Below, piece by piece: positions 24,721 through 33,265 of a stretch of DNA of 64,000 nucleotides. The position numbers were made by a program, and so were the translations under genes. Positions within the stretch are counted from its first letter, which is position 1. Each line of letters opens with the position of its first letter. This DNA comes from Phaeobacter sp. CECT 5382. Lineage in GTDB: Bacteria > Pseudomonadota > Alphaproteobacteria > Rhodobacterales > Rhodobacteraceae. The notes below the pieces were generated by a model, which searched no databases, was not told where the DNA came from, and saw only the letters and a program-made list of their open reading frames with translations. The DNA lies in assembly GCF_001457775.1 (NCBI RefSeq), contig NZ_CYSG01000001.1, positions 186,001-250,000 on the forward strand. Direction: 5' to 3'.

Positions 24721-25539
24721 ATGACCGGTCCCGTGACACATATCGCCCAAGCCACCGCTCAGACCCGCAGCGGCATGTGTTGCCTTGTCAAAGGCCAGGT
24801 GGCCTTTGCCGGATCCGGCCCCGGGGATCCGGATTTGCTGACCGTCAAAGTCGCGCGTGCATTGCAAGACGCAGACGTGGTGCTGTTCGACCGCCTTGTC
24901 AGTGCCGAGATCCTGGCGCTTGCAGGTGCACACACACAGCTCGAAGACGTTGGCAAAGAGGGCTTTGGCCCCTCCATGAGCCAGGATGAGATCTGTGCCC
25001 GTATGATTACCCATGCACAGACTGGCAAGAAAGTGCTGCGCTTGAAATCTGGTGACCCCACCATTTTTGGCCGTCTGGACGAAGAACTGACCGCCTGTGA
25101 AGACGCAGGTGTCAGCTATCAGATCATGCCCGGCATCACCGCCGCCTCGGCCGCTGTGGCTGGCATTGGTCAAAGTCTGACTCAGCGCGGCCGCAACTCT
25201 TCGGTGCGGTTTCTCACTGGCCATGACATGCGCGGTTTTGCCGATCAGGATTGGGCAGCGCTGGCGCGCCCCGGTGAAGTGGCCGCCATCTATATGGGCA
25301 AAAAATCCGCCCGTTTTGTGCAGGGCCGTCTGATCATGCATGGGGCCAATCGCGCCACACCGATCACCATCGTTGAAAACGCTTCGCGCGCTGATCAGCG
25401 CGTGCTGGAAACCACACTGGAACACCTGCCAGCCGATCTGGCGCAGGCCGCCTTTGACGGCCCTGCTCTCACCTTTCTTGGGCTGGCGCCACGCCAAAGC
25501 GTCGCCGCCCTTTCTGACCTGAACATGGAGCTCGCATAA
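24721..25539 (+). CDS. Uroporphyrinogen-III C-methyltransferase (SUMT)
   Basis: 272 residues from ATG 24721 with AGAGG upstream. The N-terminal motif VAFAGSGPGDPDLLTVKV, the central RLKSGDPTIFGR and the MPGITAASAA stretch are the SUMT signatures. It methylates uroporphyrinogen III twice to precorrin-2, the siroheme precursor required by the sulfite reductase two genes downstream. It is a single-domain enzyme: the dehydrogenase/chelatase half of E. coli CysG is not attached, so those steps must be encoded elsewhere. Confidence 0.94.
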   Translation: MTGPVTHIAQATAQTRSGMCCLVKGQVAFAGSGPGDPDLLTVKVARALQDADVVLFDRLVSAEILALAGAHTQLEDVGKEGFGPSMSQDEICARMITHAQTGKKVLRLKSGDPTIFGRLDEELTACEDAGVSYQIMPGITAASAAVAGIGQSLTQRGRNSSVRFLTGHDMRGFADQDWAALARPGEVAAIYMGKKSARFVQGRLIMHGANRATPITIVENASRADQRVLETTLEHLPADLAQAAFDGPALTFLGLAPRQSVAALSDLNMELA

Positions 25540-25847
25540 TGGCCCGCCCCTTTACACCCAAAGTCATCACCGCCAACGACCTGCTCGAAGGTGACGTGAT
25601 CTATTTCAAAGCCGACGACAGCTGGACCCGTGATTTGACCGAGGCCGAACTGATCGTGGATGAGGCCGAAGCCCAGCTGCGCCTGCTGGACGCCGAGCGC
25701 CAGAACATTTCCATCGTCGGTGCCTATCTTGCCGATGCAAAGGCCGGTGAAAACGGCCCCGAACCTGTGCATTTCCGCGAAGATTTCCGCCGCAAGGGCC
25801 CATCCAACTACAGCCACGGCAAACAGGAGGCCGAAGCCCATGTATAA
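25539..25847 (+). CDS. DUF2849 protein of the sulfite reductase operon
   Basis: 102 residues, soluble and acidic, with the family start PFTPKVITANDLLEGDVIYF. Its start shares a base with the SUMT stop and its end overlaps the start of the sulfite reductase gene by eight bases, so translation is tightly coupled. DUF2849 proteins are conserved in this position in alphaproteobacteria. A role in sulfite reductase function is inferred from context only. Confidence 0.88.
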   Translation: MARPFTPKVITANDLLEGDVIYFKADDSWTRDLTEAELIVDEAEAQLRLLDAERQNISIVGAYLADAKAGENGPEPVHFREDFRRKGPSNYSHGKQEAEAHV

Positions 25848-27504
25848 GTACAACGCCTTTGACGATGCCTTTTTGGCCGAACGCAACGCCCAGTTCCGTG
25901 CCCAGGTCGCACGCCGTATTGACGGCTCGCTCACCGAAGATGAGTTCAAACCCCTGCGCCTGATGAATGGCGTATATCTGCAGCTGCATGCCTATATGCT
26001 GCGGGTCGCCATCCCCTATGGCACGCTGAATTCTGCCCAGATGCGTCAGCTCGCGCTGCTGGCAGAGAAGTGGGACAAGGGCTACGGCCACTTCACCACA
26101 CGTCAGAACATCCAGTACAACTGGCCCAAGCTCAACGACATCCCCGACATGCTGGATGCTTTGGGAGAAGTCGGCCTGCACGCGATCCAAACCTCGGGCA
26201 ATACCATCCGCAACACCACTGCGGACCATTTTGCCGGTGCCGCCGCAGATGAGCTGACAGACCCGCGGCCCTATGCCGAACTGATCCGCCAGTGGTCGAC
26301 AGATCATCCGGAGTTTCAGTTCCTGGGCCGCAAGTTCAAGATCGCCATCACCGGCAGCCCCAATGACCGCGCCGTGACCAAGGCCCATGACGTAGGTCTG
26401 CGCATGGTCGAACGCGATGGTGAGATCGGATTCGAGGTCATCGTTGGCGGTGGCCTTGGCCGTACGCCCATGGTCGGCAAGGTCATTCGTGACTTCCTGC
26501 CGCAGCCGGATCTGCTGCCCTATCTGGAATCCGTGCTCAGCGTCTATAACGTGCTGGGGCGCCGCGATAACAAATACAAAGCCCGCATCAAGATCACCGT
26601 GCAGGAAAACGGCATCGACAAGATCCGCGAGCTGGTAGAGGCCCGCTTTGAAGAGCGTCGCCATGAGTTCGACGGCACCGATCAAGCACTTCTGACCGAG
26701 ATCAAGACCCACTTCACCCCGCCTTCCCTGCGTGCAGGGGCAACTGACGCCTATCGGGCGGCCTATGACGCGGACCCTGTGTTTCGCGCTTGGGCAGACA
26801 CCAACCTGACCGAACACCGCGATGCGGATCATGCCATTGTCACGATCTCGATCAAGGCTCACGGGGCGACCCCCGGTGACGCCAGCGCCGAACAAATGCG
26901 CGTGATGGCAGATCTGGCCGAACAGTTTGGCTATGACGAACTGCGCATCAGCCACCAGCAGAACGTGATCCTGCCGCATGTCCACAAGAGCGACCTGCCC
27001 GCCATTCACGCCAAGCTGAAAGAACACGCCTTGGCCACTGCCAATATCGGTCTGATCTCAGATATCATCGCCTGCCCTGGCATGGACTACTGCGCCCTGG
27101 CCACAGCGCGCTCGATTCCTGTGGCACAGGAAATCGCGGCCCGGTTTGACGACCTGAAGCAGGAGCATGACATCGGGCATCTGCAGATCAAGATCTCGGG
27201 CTGCATCAATGCCTGTGGTCACCACCATGTCGCCCATATCGGCATTCTGGGCTTGGATCGCGCCGGGGTTGAAAACTACCAGATCACCCTGGGCGGCGAC
27301 GCCACAGAAACCGCAGCCATCGGCACCCGCACCGGTCCCGGCTTTGCCTATGACGAGATTGTCCCGGCGGTCGAACGCCTGGTTGCAACCTATCTTGAGA
27401 TCCGCACCGGTGAAGAGGAGACTTTCCTCGAGACCTATCGCCGCCTCGGCATGGAGCCCTTCAAGTCCGCGCTCTATCCCGAGGCTCAGAAAAAGGTGGC
27501 ATAG
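25840..27504 (+). CDS. cysI: Assimilatory sulfite reductase, siroheme/4Fe-4S subunit
   Basis: 554 residues from ATG 25840. Two nitrite/sulfite reductase half-domains are visible. The siroheme-linked 4Fe-4S cluster ligands are C-x5-C in CPGMDYC and C-x3-C in GCINACGHH. Early residues KGYGHFTTRQNIQYNW form the siroheme-binding stretch. It reduces sulfite to sulfide with six electrons, most likely supplied by ferredoxin or the FAD reductase encoded at the operon end. It is annotated in some genomes as a nitrite/sulfite reductase; the cysH neighbour supports sulfite. Confidence 0.93.
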   Translation: MYKYNAFDDAFLAERNAQFRAQVARRIDGSLTEDEFKPLRLMNGVYLQLHAYMLRVAIPYGTLNSAQMRQLALLAEKWDKGYGHFTTRQNIQYNWPKLNDIPDMLDALGEVGLHAIQTSGNTIRNTTADHFAGAAADELTDPRPYAELIRQWSTDHPEFQFLGRKFKIAITGSPNDRAVTKAHDVGLRMVERDGEIGFEVIVGGGLGRTPMVGKVIRDFLPQPDLLPYLESVLSVYNVLGRRDNKYKARIKITVQENGIDKIRELVEARFEERRHEFDGTDQALLTEIKTHFTPPSLRAGATDAYRAAYDADPVFRAWADTNLTEHRDADHAIVTISIKAHGATPGDASAEQMRVMADLAEQFGYDELRISHQQNVILPHVHKSDLPAIHAKLKEHALATANIGLISDIIACPGMDYCALATARSIPVAQEIAARFDDLKQEHDIGHLQIKISGCINACGHHHVAHIGILGLDRAGVENYQITLGGDATETAAIGTRTGPGFAYDEIVPAVERLVATYLEIRTGEEETFLETYRRLGMEPFKSALYPEAQKKVA

Positions 27505-27508
27505 CCCC

Positions 27509-28294
27509 ATGGTGAACCTCGAAGCACAGAACACTAAACCGGGCGGGGCTTCTGTAGCCCCGCACGATCTACAGGTTGAACTGGCCCAAAAAGTCGCTAA
27601 TCTCAACGCCCGCTACCGCCACCACTCTGCCACTGCAGTGATGCAGGGCGCGCTGGAGGATGCGGGTCACATCGCGCTGGTCTCTAGTTTTGGAGCGGAA
27701 TCCGTGGTTCTGCTCCACATGGCCGCTGTCATCGACCCTATGGTGCCGGTGCTGTTTGTGGATACCGAACTGCTGTTCACCGAAACGCTGGTCTATCAGC
27801 AAGAGGTGAGCGAGCGCCTGGGCCTGCGCAATGTGCAGATCGTCAAGGCGGCGGATATCGCCACCCGGGATCCCTATGGTGCGCTGCGGTTTTCCGACAC
27901 CGATGCCTGCTGTGGCTTGCGCAAGACCGCGCCCTTGCAGGCGGCGCTCGACGGGTTCGACGGCTGGATTACCGGACGCAAACGCTTTCAGGCTGGCAGC
28001 CGGGCAGCACTTGATTTCTTTGAGATCGAAGAGACCGCCGCTGGCCCAACCGGGCGCATCAAGATCAACCCGCTGGCCCATTGGGCACCAGAGGACGTAC
28101 GCGCCTATATGGACGAGAACCGCCTGCCGCGGCACCCGCTGGTGGCCAAGGGCTATCCTTCGATTGGCTGTGCGCCTTGCACATCACCAGTGAAGGCAGG
28201 CGAAGATCCCCGCGCCGGACGCTGGCGCGATCAGAACAAGGAAGAATGTGGCATCCACGTCGTGAACGGCCAATTCATCCGTACAGGAGCATGA
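27509..28294 (+). CDS. cysH: APS-type adenylylsulfate reductase
   Basis: 261 residues from ATG 27509, four bases after cysI; GTG 27512 is an alternative. The P-loop-like VSSFGAESVVLLHM binds the nucleotide. The two cysteine pairs, CC in DACCGLRK and CxxC in GCAPC, bind a 4Fe-4S cluster and mark assimilatory APS reductases rather than PAPS reductases. The catalytic Cys lies in the C-terminal ECGIH. It reduces APS to sulfite, feeding the sulfite reductase upstream. Confidence 0.94.
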   Translation: MVNLEAQNTKPGGASVAPHDLQVELAQKVANLNARYRHHSATAVMQGALEDAGHIALVSSFGAESVVLLHMAAVIDPMVPVLFVDTELLFTETLVYQQEVSERLGLRNVQIVKAADIATRDPYGALRFSDTDACCGLRKTAPLQAALDGFDGWITGRKRFQAGSRAALDFFEIEETAAGPTGRIKINPLAHWAPEDVRAYMDENRLPRHPLVAKGYPSIGCAPCTSPVKAGEDPRAGRWRDQNKEECGIHVVNGQFIRTGA

Positions 28295-28701
28295 GTGATA
28301 TGACTGTTATTGTAACCGACGCAGGCTTTGGCCCTGATACCTGGACCGCAGGTTTCGAGGATGCGGCCGCACTGGATCTCACCTCAGATGCGGACCCGGC
28401 TGCGTTGACCGACAGCATTGGTGCTGTGCAGATCATCCGCATTGATTTCCCCAGCTTTGCCGATGGTCGCGGCTTTACTCTGGCGCGGCAATTGCGCCTG
28501 ATGGGCTATCAGGGCCGCCTGCGCGCCAAGGGACATGTGCTGGCAGACCAATATGCGATGGCGCGCCGCACCGGGTTTGACGAAGTGGAGATCAGCGATG
28601 ATCTCGCCGCCCGGCAACCGCAAGAGCAATGGCTTGCCCGGGCCCAGTGGAAGGCCCATAACTATCAGGCCCGCCTGCGCGGCAGCGCGGCTGCCAACTA
28701 A
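28291..28701 (+). CDS. DUF934 protein of the sulfate-assimilation operon
   Basis: 136 residues starting in an ATGA overlap with cysH; a second ATG at 28300 is possible. The family motif IRIDFPSFADGRGFTLARQLR is present, followed by LRAKGHVLADQ. DUF934 proteins accompany cysH/cysI in many proteobacteria. Their biochemical role is not established; a helper role in sulfite reduction is inferred from constant linkage. Confidence 0.92.
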   Translation: MSDMTVIVTDAGFGPDTWTAGFEDAAALDLTSDADPAALTDSIGAVQIIRIDFPSFADGRGFTLARQLRLMGYQGRLRAKGHVLADQYAMARRTGFDEVEISDDLAARQPQEQWLARAQWKAHNYQARLRGSAAAN

Positions 28702-28862
28702 GCCAGCCCACCCCCAGCAAGCCCCTCACCAGTCCGGGATTGCCCTGATTTCTGCATGTCGCAGCGTCAAAGACGTTACGATGGTACAGATTCCGGGGCT
28801 TCCCCTGACCTACATCAAAGATTAATCAGAGGTGCCGGTTAAAACCACCGGCAGTGCAACCG

Positions 28863-29726
28863 ATGAACGAGATTTCACCCGTGACCGATGCTGCGACCAA
28901 TGCCGCGCCTGTAAAGGCTGCCCCCGCCCTGCCCGATGCCCAGACTGTGACGCAAGTCAAACACTGGACGGATAAACTGTTCTCTTTCCGGGTGACGCGT
29001 CCTGCCTCGTTGCGGTTCCGTTCGGGTGAATTCGTGATGATCGGCCTGATGGGCGAGGTCAATGAGAAGACCGGAAAGCAAAAGCCACTGCTGCGCGCCT
29101 ACTCCATCGCATCGCCCAGCTGGGACGAGGAAATGGAGTTCTACTCGATCAAAGTCGAAGACGGGCCGCTGACATCGCGCTTGCAGCACATCAAGGTGGG
29201 CGACGAAATCATTCTGCGTCCCAAACCAGTTGGCACCCTGGTGCATGACGCGCTGATCCCCGGCAAACGCATCTGGTTCTTTGCCACCGGCACCGGGTTT
29301 GCACCCTTTGCATCTTTGCTGCGCGAGCCACAAACTTATGAAGATTACGACGAAGTCATCATCACCCATACCTGCCGCACCGCTGGTGAGCTGACCTATG
29401 GCGCCGAGCTGATCGAAGGTCTGAAAACCGATGAGTTGCTCAATGAGGTGATCGGCGAAGGCTTCTGGAAGAAGATCAAATACTACCCCACCACCACCCG
29501 CGAGGAGAGCCCAAAGATGGGCCGGATCACCGATCTCATCAATTCGGGTGAAGCCTATAAGGATCTCGATGTGACGCCGCTGTGCCCAAACAATGACCGG
29601 GCAATGATCTGTGGCAACATGGCCTTCAATCTTGAACTGAAGGACATGCTTGAAAAAGCAGGTCTTGAAGAAGGCGCCAATTCCAAACCCGCGCAATATG
29701 TGGTGGAAAAGGCCTTTCTGGACTAG
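28863..29726 (+). CDS. fpr: Ferredoxin/flavodoxin-NADP reductase
   Basis: 287 residues from ATG 28863; a GTG at 28854 is in frame and cannot be excluded because no strong ribosome site marks either. The FAD-binding motif RAYSIASP and the NADP-binding FATGTGFAPFASLLR are clear, as is the C-terminal CGNMAF. It moves electrons between NADPH and ferredoxin, plausibly for the sulfite reductase upstream. A 6-bp hairpin (28834-28852) lies just before the start. A good terminator follows. Confidence 0.94.
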   Translation: MNEISPVTDAATNAAPVKAAPALPDAQTVTQVKHWTDKLFSFRVTRPASLRFRSGEFVMIGLMGEVNEKTGKQKPLLRAYSIASPSWDEEMEFYSIKVEDGPLTSRLQHIKVGDEIILRPKPVGTLVHDALIPGKRIWFFATGTGFAPFASLLREPQTYEDYDEVIITHTCRTAGELTYGAELIEGLKTDELLNEVIGEGFWKKIKYYPTTTREESPKMGRITDLINSGEAYKDLDVTPLCPNNDRAMICGNMAFNLELKDMLEKAGLEEGANSKPAQYVVEKAFLD

Positions 29727-29789
29727 ATCTCTCAAGACGAGACCTTATCGCGCCAGATCTCTTACTGACCGAGCGATCTGATTTTGCCA

Positions 29790-29826
29790 AAGGGCGGCCC
29801 CATCCAGAGGCCGCCCTTCGTTTTTT
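29790..29826 (+). terminator. Terminator of the sulfate-assimilation operon
   Basis: AAGGGCGGCC (29790-29799) pairs with GGCCGCCCTT (29809-29818), followed by a run of six Ts. Confidence 0.92.
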
Positions 29827-29850
29827 CCGTCGACTGCTCCCAAGCAGAGC

Positions 29851-30642
29851 TTACAGGCCCATCGCGGTTTTCACCTGGTCCAGAACCCCGGACAGCAGCT
29901 CGGGATTGTCTTTTGCCTGGTTCAAAGCAGTGCTCAGCATGGTTTTCTTAACCTCACCCAGCTCGGAGCCGTCGATCATTTCGATCACCTTGTCGAAATT
30001 GAAACCATCAAGCGTCAGATATTCGCCCATACCGGACAGAGCGCCAGCCGCTGCATCCCCTGCCACGGCATTCGTCGCACTCTCTGTCACGGCTTCGACG
30101 GCAGCAGTTGCTGTTTCGCTGGCAGTGGTTGCTGCCTCGCTGGCCGCCTCGGTTGCAGTCTCAGTTGCAGCTTCGGCGACGGATGTCGCAGTGTCTACCG
30201 CGGTTTCGGTGGCAGTCGTTGCTGCTTCACCTGCCGCGTCTACAGCACTTTCGGTCAAGCTTTGCGTTGCGGCTGCGGCACCGCTGGCCAGATCAGACGC
30301 TTCGCCCGCCGCTTCGCTTGCGGCCTCAACCGCTGCAGTCGCGGCTTCGGTGGCCTGCTCCGCTGCGCTTTCTACGGCTTCATCCACGGCCTCGGTAACA
30401 GTATCGGTTGCAGCCTCCACAGCCTCTTCGATGGCCGAACCGGCTTCTTCGACGGCCTCTGCCGCCTCTTGCGCGACAGTTTCCTCAGTTGCCTCAACGA
30501 CCGGTGCCTCTTCGGCTGCTGGAGCAGTAGCTTCATTCGCGGCAGGGGCCACGGCAACGGCCTCTGGCTGTTGGCTCTGAAGGTAGAAATACCCACCTGC
30601 TGCAATGATACCCGCACCAAGAACCACATAAATCGGTTTCAT
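29851..30642 (-). CDS. Membrane-anchored Ala/Glu/Thr-rich repeat protein
   Basis: 263 residues, not a family I can name. Residues 4-20 form an uncleaved hydrophobic anchor (YVVLGAGIIAAGGYFYL). From about 30 to 195 the protein is almost only Ala, Glu, Thr, Ser, Val and Asp in short amphipathic repeats of the type AVEAATE or AAETATEAAS, resembling LEA- or apolipoprotein-like helices. Residues 200-263 are a more normal folded tail (LDGFNFDKVIEMIDGSELGEVKKTML). The likely arrangement is a long periplasmic helical rod carrying a small C-terminal domain. It stands alone, opposite to infC. Function unknown. Confidence 0.75.
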   Translation of the reverse strand: MKPIYVVLGAGIIAAGGYFYLQSQQPEAVAVAPAANEATAPAAEEAPVVEATEETVAQEAAEAVEEAGSAIEEAVEAATDTVTEAVDEAVESAAEQATEAATAAVEAASEAAGEASDLASGAAAATQSLTESAVDAAGEAATTATETAVDTATSVAEAATETATEAASEAATTASETATAAVEAVTESATNAVAGDAAAGALSGMGEYLTLDGFNFDKVIEMIDGSELGEVKKTMLSTALNQAKDNPELLSGVLDQVKTAMGL

Positions 30643-30944
30643 CTTCGTCTCCTGTCCTTTTACCTGCCATTGGCAGTTATGATGACAGATGAGGTGCGGT
30701 CAGACAGGCAATTTCACAAGGGGGAATAACCCGGTCAAGACATCATCGGCCAAAGCTTGCTGTTGAATCTCCAGAGACTCAGTAGATTTGAGCGACTCCC
30801 GGCCGATACCTGCAGGCCTTTCACAAAGGAGACAAATTAACCATAATTTCACGACTGAAACCCTGAATGGAGCAAAACCGGTACTCTTTGCAGTAAAAAG
30901 CACCTATGAGGCGGAAATTCAGGACCGCGCCCGCCGGTTGCCGC

Positions 30945-30973
30945 TTGAAACACCTGGCCGTTCCGGTTAGGTT
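30945..30973 (+). promoter_or_regulatory. Promoter of infC
   Basis: TTGAAA (30945-30950) and TAGGTT (30968-30973) are 17 bases apart, 40 bases before the infC start. The rest of the 370-base gap from 30643 shows no gene; a CtrA half-site-like TTAACCAT lies near 30837. Confidence 0.55.
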
Positions 30974-31012
30974 CCGTGCTCGAAAAACGGCAATAATCAA
31001 AGGATCAAAGCC

Positions 31013-31561
31013 ATAGCCCGCAGACCTCATAATGCGCCGCCGCAACGTGACACCGGCCCGCGCACCAACGAAAAAATTCGCGCCTCTGAAATCCGCCTGA
31101 TTGGTGCTGATGGCGAAAATGTCGGGGTCGTGCACCCTGCCAAGGCTATGGACATGGCAAATGAAGCCGGACTTGATCTGGTTGAAATCTCGCCAAATGC
31201 AAATCCGCCCGTCTGCAAAATCATGGACTTTGGCAAGTTCAAATATGAACAGCAGAAACGCGAAAGCGAAGCGCGCAAAAAGCAGAAGATCATTGAGGTC
31301 AAAGAGGTCAAATTCCGGCCCAATACTGACACCAATGACTATGATGTCAAAATGCGCAACGTGTTCAAATTCCTGGAAGCCGGCGACAAGGTAAAAATTA
31401 CCCTGCGTTTCCGCGGCCGTGAAATGGCGCACCAGAACCTGGGCCGCCAGTTGCTGGAACGCGTTGCCGAAGACGTCAAGGAACTGGGCAAAGTGGAAAA
31501 CATGCCCAAAATGGAAGGCCGCCAGATGGTTATGATGATCGGCCCTCTTCCACAAAAATAA
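31013..31561 (+). CDS. infC: Translation initiation factor IF-3, ATA start
   Basis: 182 residues. The family N-terminus continues well upstream of the first GTG or ATG in this frame ([17 protein letters not shown]), so the gene must begin earlier. The only sensible start is ATA at 31013, preceded by AAAGGA with an 8-base spacer and giving [10 protein letters not shown] after the initiator. IF-3 genes of many bacteria use AUU, AUC or AUA so that IF-3, which rejects such codons, represses its own synthesis. The C-terminal domain is complete ([17 protein letters not shown]). Automated callers would place the start about 40 codons too late. Confidence 0.93.
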   Translation: MARRPHNAPPQRDTGPRTNEKIRASEIRLIGADGENVGVVHPAKAMDMANEAGLDLVEISPNANPPVCKIMDFGKFKYEQQKRESEARKKQKIIEVKEVKFRPNTDTNDYDVKMRNVFKFLEAGDKVKITLRFRGREMAHQNLGRQLLERVAEDVKELGKVENMPKMEGRQMVMMIGPLPQK

Positions 31562-31586
31562 GACCGCCTTTTTCGGTGAGTATGGA

Positions 31587-31620
31587 CGCTCTGCCCGGTT
31601 TCGGGCGGGGCGTTTTTTTT
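31587..31620 (+). terminator. Terminator of infC
   Basis: CGCTCTGCCCG (31587-31597) pairs with CGGGCGGGGCG (31602-31612), with two G-U pairs and a GTTT loop, followed by eight Ts. Confidence 0.9.
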
Positions 31621-31719
31621 GCCTGATCGTCTTTTCATCTTGCCCCCGCTTGATCTTCGCCCACAGGGCCATAAATTGGCCTGGACCCTATCCACCGGCG
31701 ACCAGCACAGGAGACATCT

Positions 31720-32322
31720 ATGTGGGAAGAACGCTTTGCGGCCTCGGACTCATATGTTTTTGGAACGGAACCGGCCCGGTTCCTGGCAGAGCATCAATCC
31801 TATCTCCGCCCCGGTCTGACTGCGCTTTCTATCGCTGATGGGGAAGGACGCAATTCGGTTTACCTGGCGCAGCAGGGCCTTGAAGTCACCGCACTGGAGT
31901 TTGCACCTTCGGCCCTGGAACGGGCACGCCAGTTAGCCAAAACACGTGGTGTTTCAGTACACTACCAGCATTGCGACATCCTCCAGGAAGATTGGGCCAG
32001 AGAGAGCAGCTATGATCTGGTTCTCGGGATCTTCATCCAGTTCACTGGACCCGACGGGCGACGCAAGCAGTTTGACGGCATGAAGCGCAGTTGCAGGCCC
32101 GGAGGCTTGGTAATGATCCATGGATACACGCCCGATCAGCTGAAACACGGCACAGGCGGGCCACCGTTTGCCGAAAACATGTATACAGAGGCACAGATGC
32201 GGGCTGATTTCTCCGGTTGGGAGATCCTTGAGTGCCGGGCCTACGAGCGCGAAATCGAAGAGGGACGTGGTCATTCCGGCCTTTCAGCTCTGTTGGATTT
32301 TGTTGCCAGAAAACCGAAGTAA
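31720..32322 (+). CDS. Class I SAM-dependent methyltransferase, TehB-like
   Basis: 200 residues with CAGGAGAC upstream of the ATG. The nucleotide-binding loop is SIADGEGRNSVYLAQQG, where many relatives have xGxGxG, and the acidic residue follows at TALEFAPSALERA. The layout (short N-terminus WEERFAASDSYVFGTEPARFL, then the Rossmann domain) matches TehB/tellurite-type methyltransferases and thiopurine-like enzymes. The substrate is unknown. It is a single gene after the infC terminator. Confidence 0.82.
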   Translation: MWEERFAASDSYVFGTEPARFLAEHQSYLRPGLTALSIADGEGRNSVYLAQQGLEVTALEFAPSALERARQLAKTRGVSVHYQHCDILQEDWARESSYDLVLGIFIQFTGPDGRRKQFDGMKRSCRPGGLVMIHGYTPDQLKHGTGGPPFAENMYTEAQMRADFSGWEILECRAYEREIEEGRGHSGLSALLDFVARKPK

Positions 32323-32526
32323 CCCTCGCCTCTGTCCATTTCCGGCAATGAGATCTCCGCTACAGGACCAATCCCTTACCCGGATCTCGGATGGATTCGA
32401 TCCGCTTGCGTCGCTGAAGATCACACAGGCTCTGCCGCTCTCCTTTTGTAGATCTCTGAACTCTCTTGGGATCGCGTTAACCTCCGTTTGCTAAGGCTTG
32501 TGTCAGCAACAAGAGCGAATTCACAT

Positions 32527-33141
32527 ATGCACAGCCTGACCGACATTCAAAGCCTGGCCTTTATGGCCATTGGCCCCGCCCGTATCGCAGCGCTTTCCTT
32601 GCTGGTTCTCGCGAACAAAGAAGACAGCGATGATGCACACACAGCACGCCAGTTGTCAGTTGATCGTATTACTGCAGCACACGAGATGCTCGGCACCAAG
32701 CTTCCGGCGATGCTGAAGGCCTGCAACCATACCTTCCCAAGCAAGCTGGAAGAAAAGCGGCTGGCCTGTTTCGAGGCGCTCACCCCGCTGGTCGAATCCC
32801 TGAGAGACAGCAGCAAAGCACAAGGCAGCGCATTTTCAGACCACTGCCTCTACCGGCTTGAACCTCTTGTTTCCAGTTTTCTCATTGAGATGACCGAAGA
32901 CCTGATGGAAAACCACAAGCGACTGGAAGAGCGGCGTCAGGAAGATATGCTCAAAGCCATTACCAATGCAGAGGTCGTGGGCAAAAATATCCAGCTCATC
33001 GCCTTCAACGCCTCGATCGAGGCCGCCCGCATTGGTGACATGGGCAAGGGCTTCACCGTTATTGCCTCGGAAATTCGCGACCTCTCGGGAAAGACCCAAA
33101 TGATGCTAGATAACATTGCCGACTTGCTACGCGCATCCTAG
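32527..33141 (+). CDS. Soluble mini-chemoreceptor: MCP signalling-tip protein
   Basis: 204 residues with no membrane segment and no recognisable sensor domain. Residues about 150-195 contain the chemoreceptor tip-like stretch NIQLIAFNASIEAARIGDMGKGFTVIASEIRDLS, quoted here as parts NIQLIAFNASIEAARIGD and MGKGFTVIASEIRDL. The N-terminal 140 residues are predicted helical with an HTARQLSVDRI segment. Full MCP signalling domains are about 250 residues; here only one tip and part of each helix remain. It may interact with CheW/CheA-like proteins or be a relic. No chemotaxis genes are nearby. Confidence 0.75.
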   Translation: MHSLTDIQSLAFMAIGPARIAALSLLVLANKEDSDDAHTARQLSVDRITAAHEMLGTKLPAMLKACNHTFPSKLEEKRLACFEALTPLVESLRDSSKAQGSAFSDHCLYRLEPLVSSFLIEMTEDLMENHKRLEERRQEDMLKAITNAEVVGKNIQLIAFNASIEAARIGDMGKGFTVIASEIRDLSGKTQMMLDNIADLLRAS

Positions 33142-33211
33142 CTCGAAAGGGCCTTTCTTGGTCAGTTCGATCTCATGAAGCAGCATGATTCGAACCGCCT
33201 GTTAATCAGAA

Positions 33212-33245
33212 AAAAGGCCAGGCAGGATAACCCGCCTGGCCTTTT
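33212..33245. terminator. Bidirectional terminator between the MCP-like gene and coxM
   Basis: AAAAGGCCAGGC (33212-33223) pairs perfectly with GCCTGGCCTTTT (33234-33245), a 12-bp stem with A/T flanks that can act in both directions. Confidence 0.88.
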
Positions 33246-33265
33246 CAGCTAGGATTTCCCCTGCC

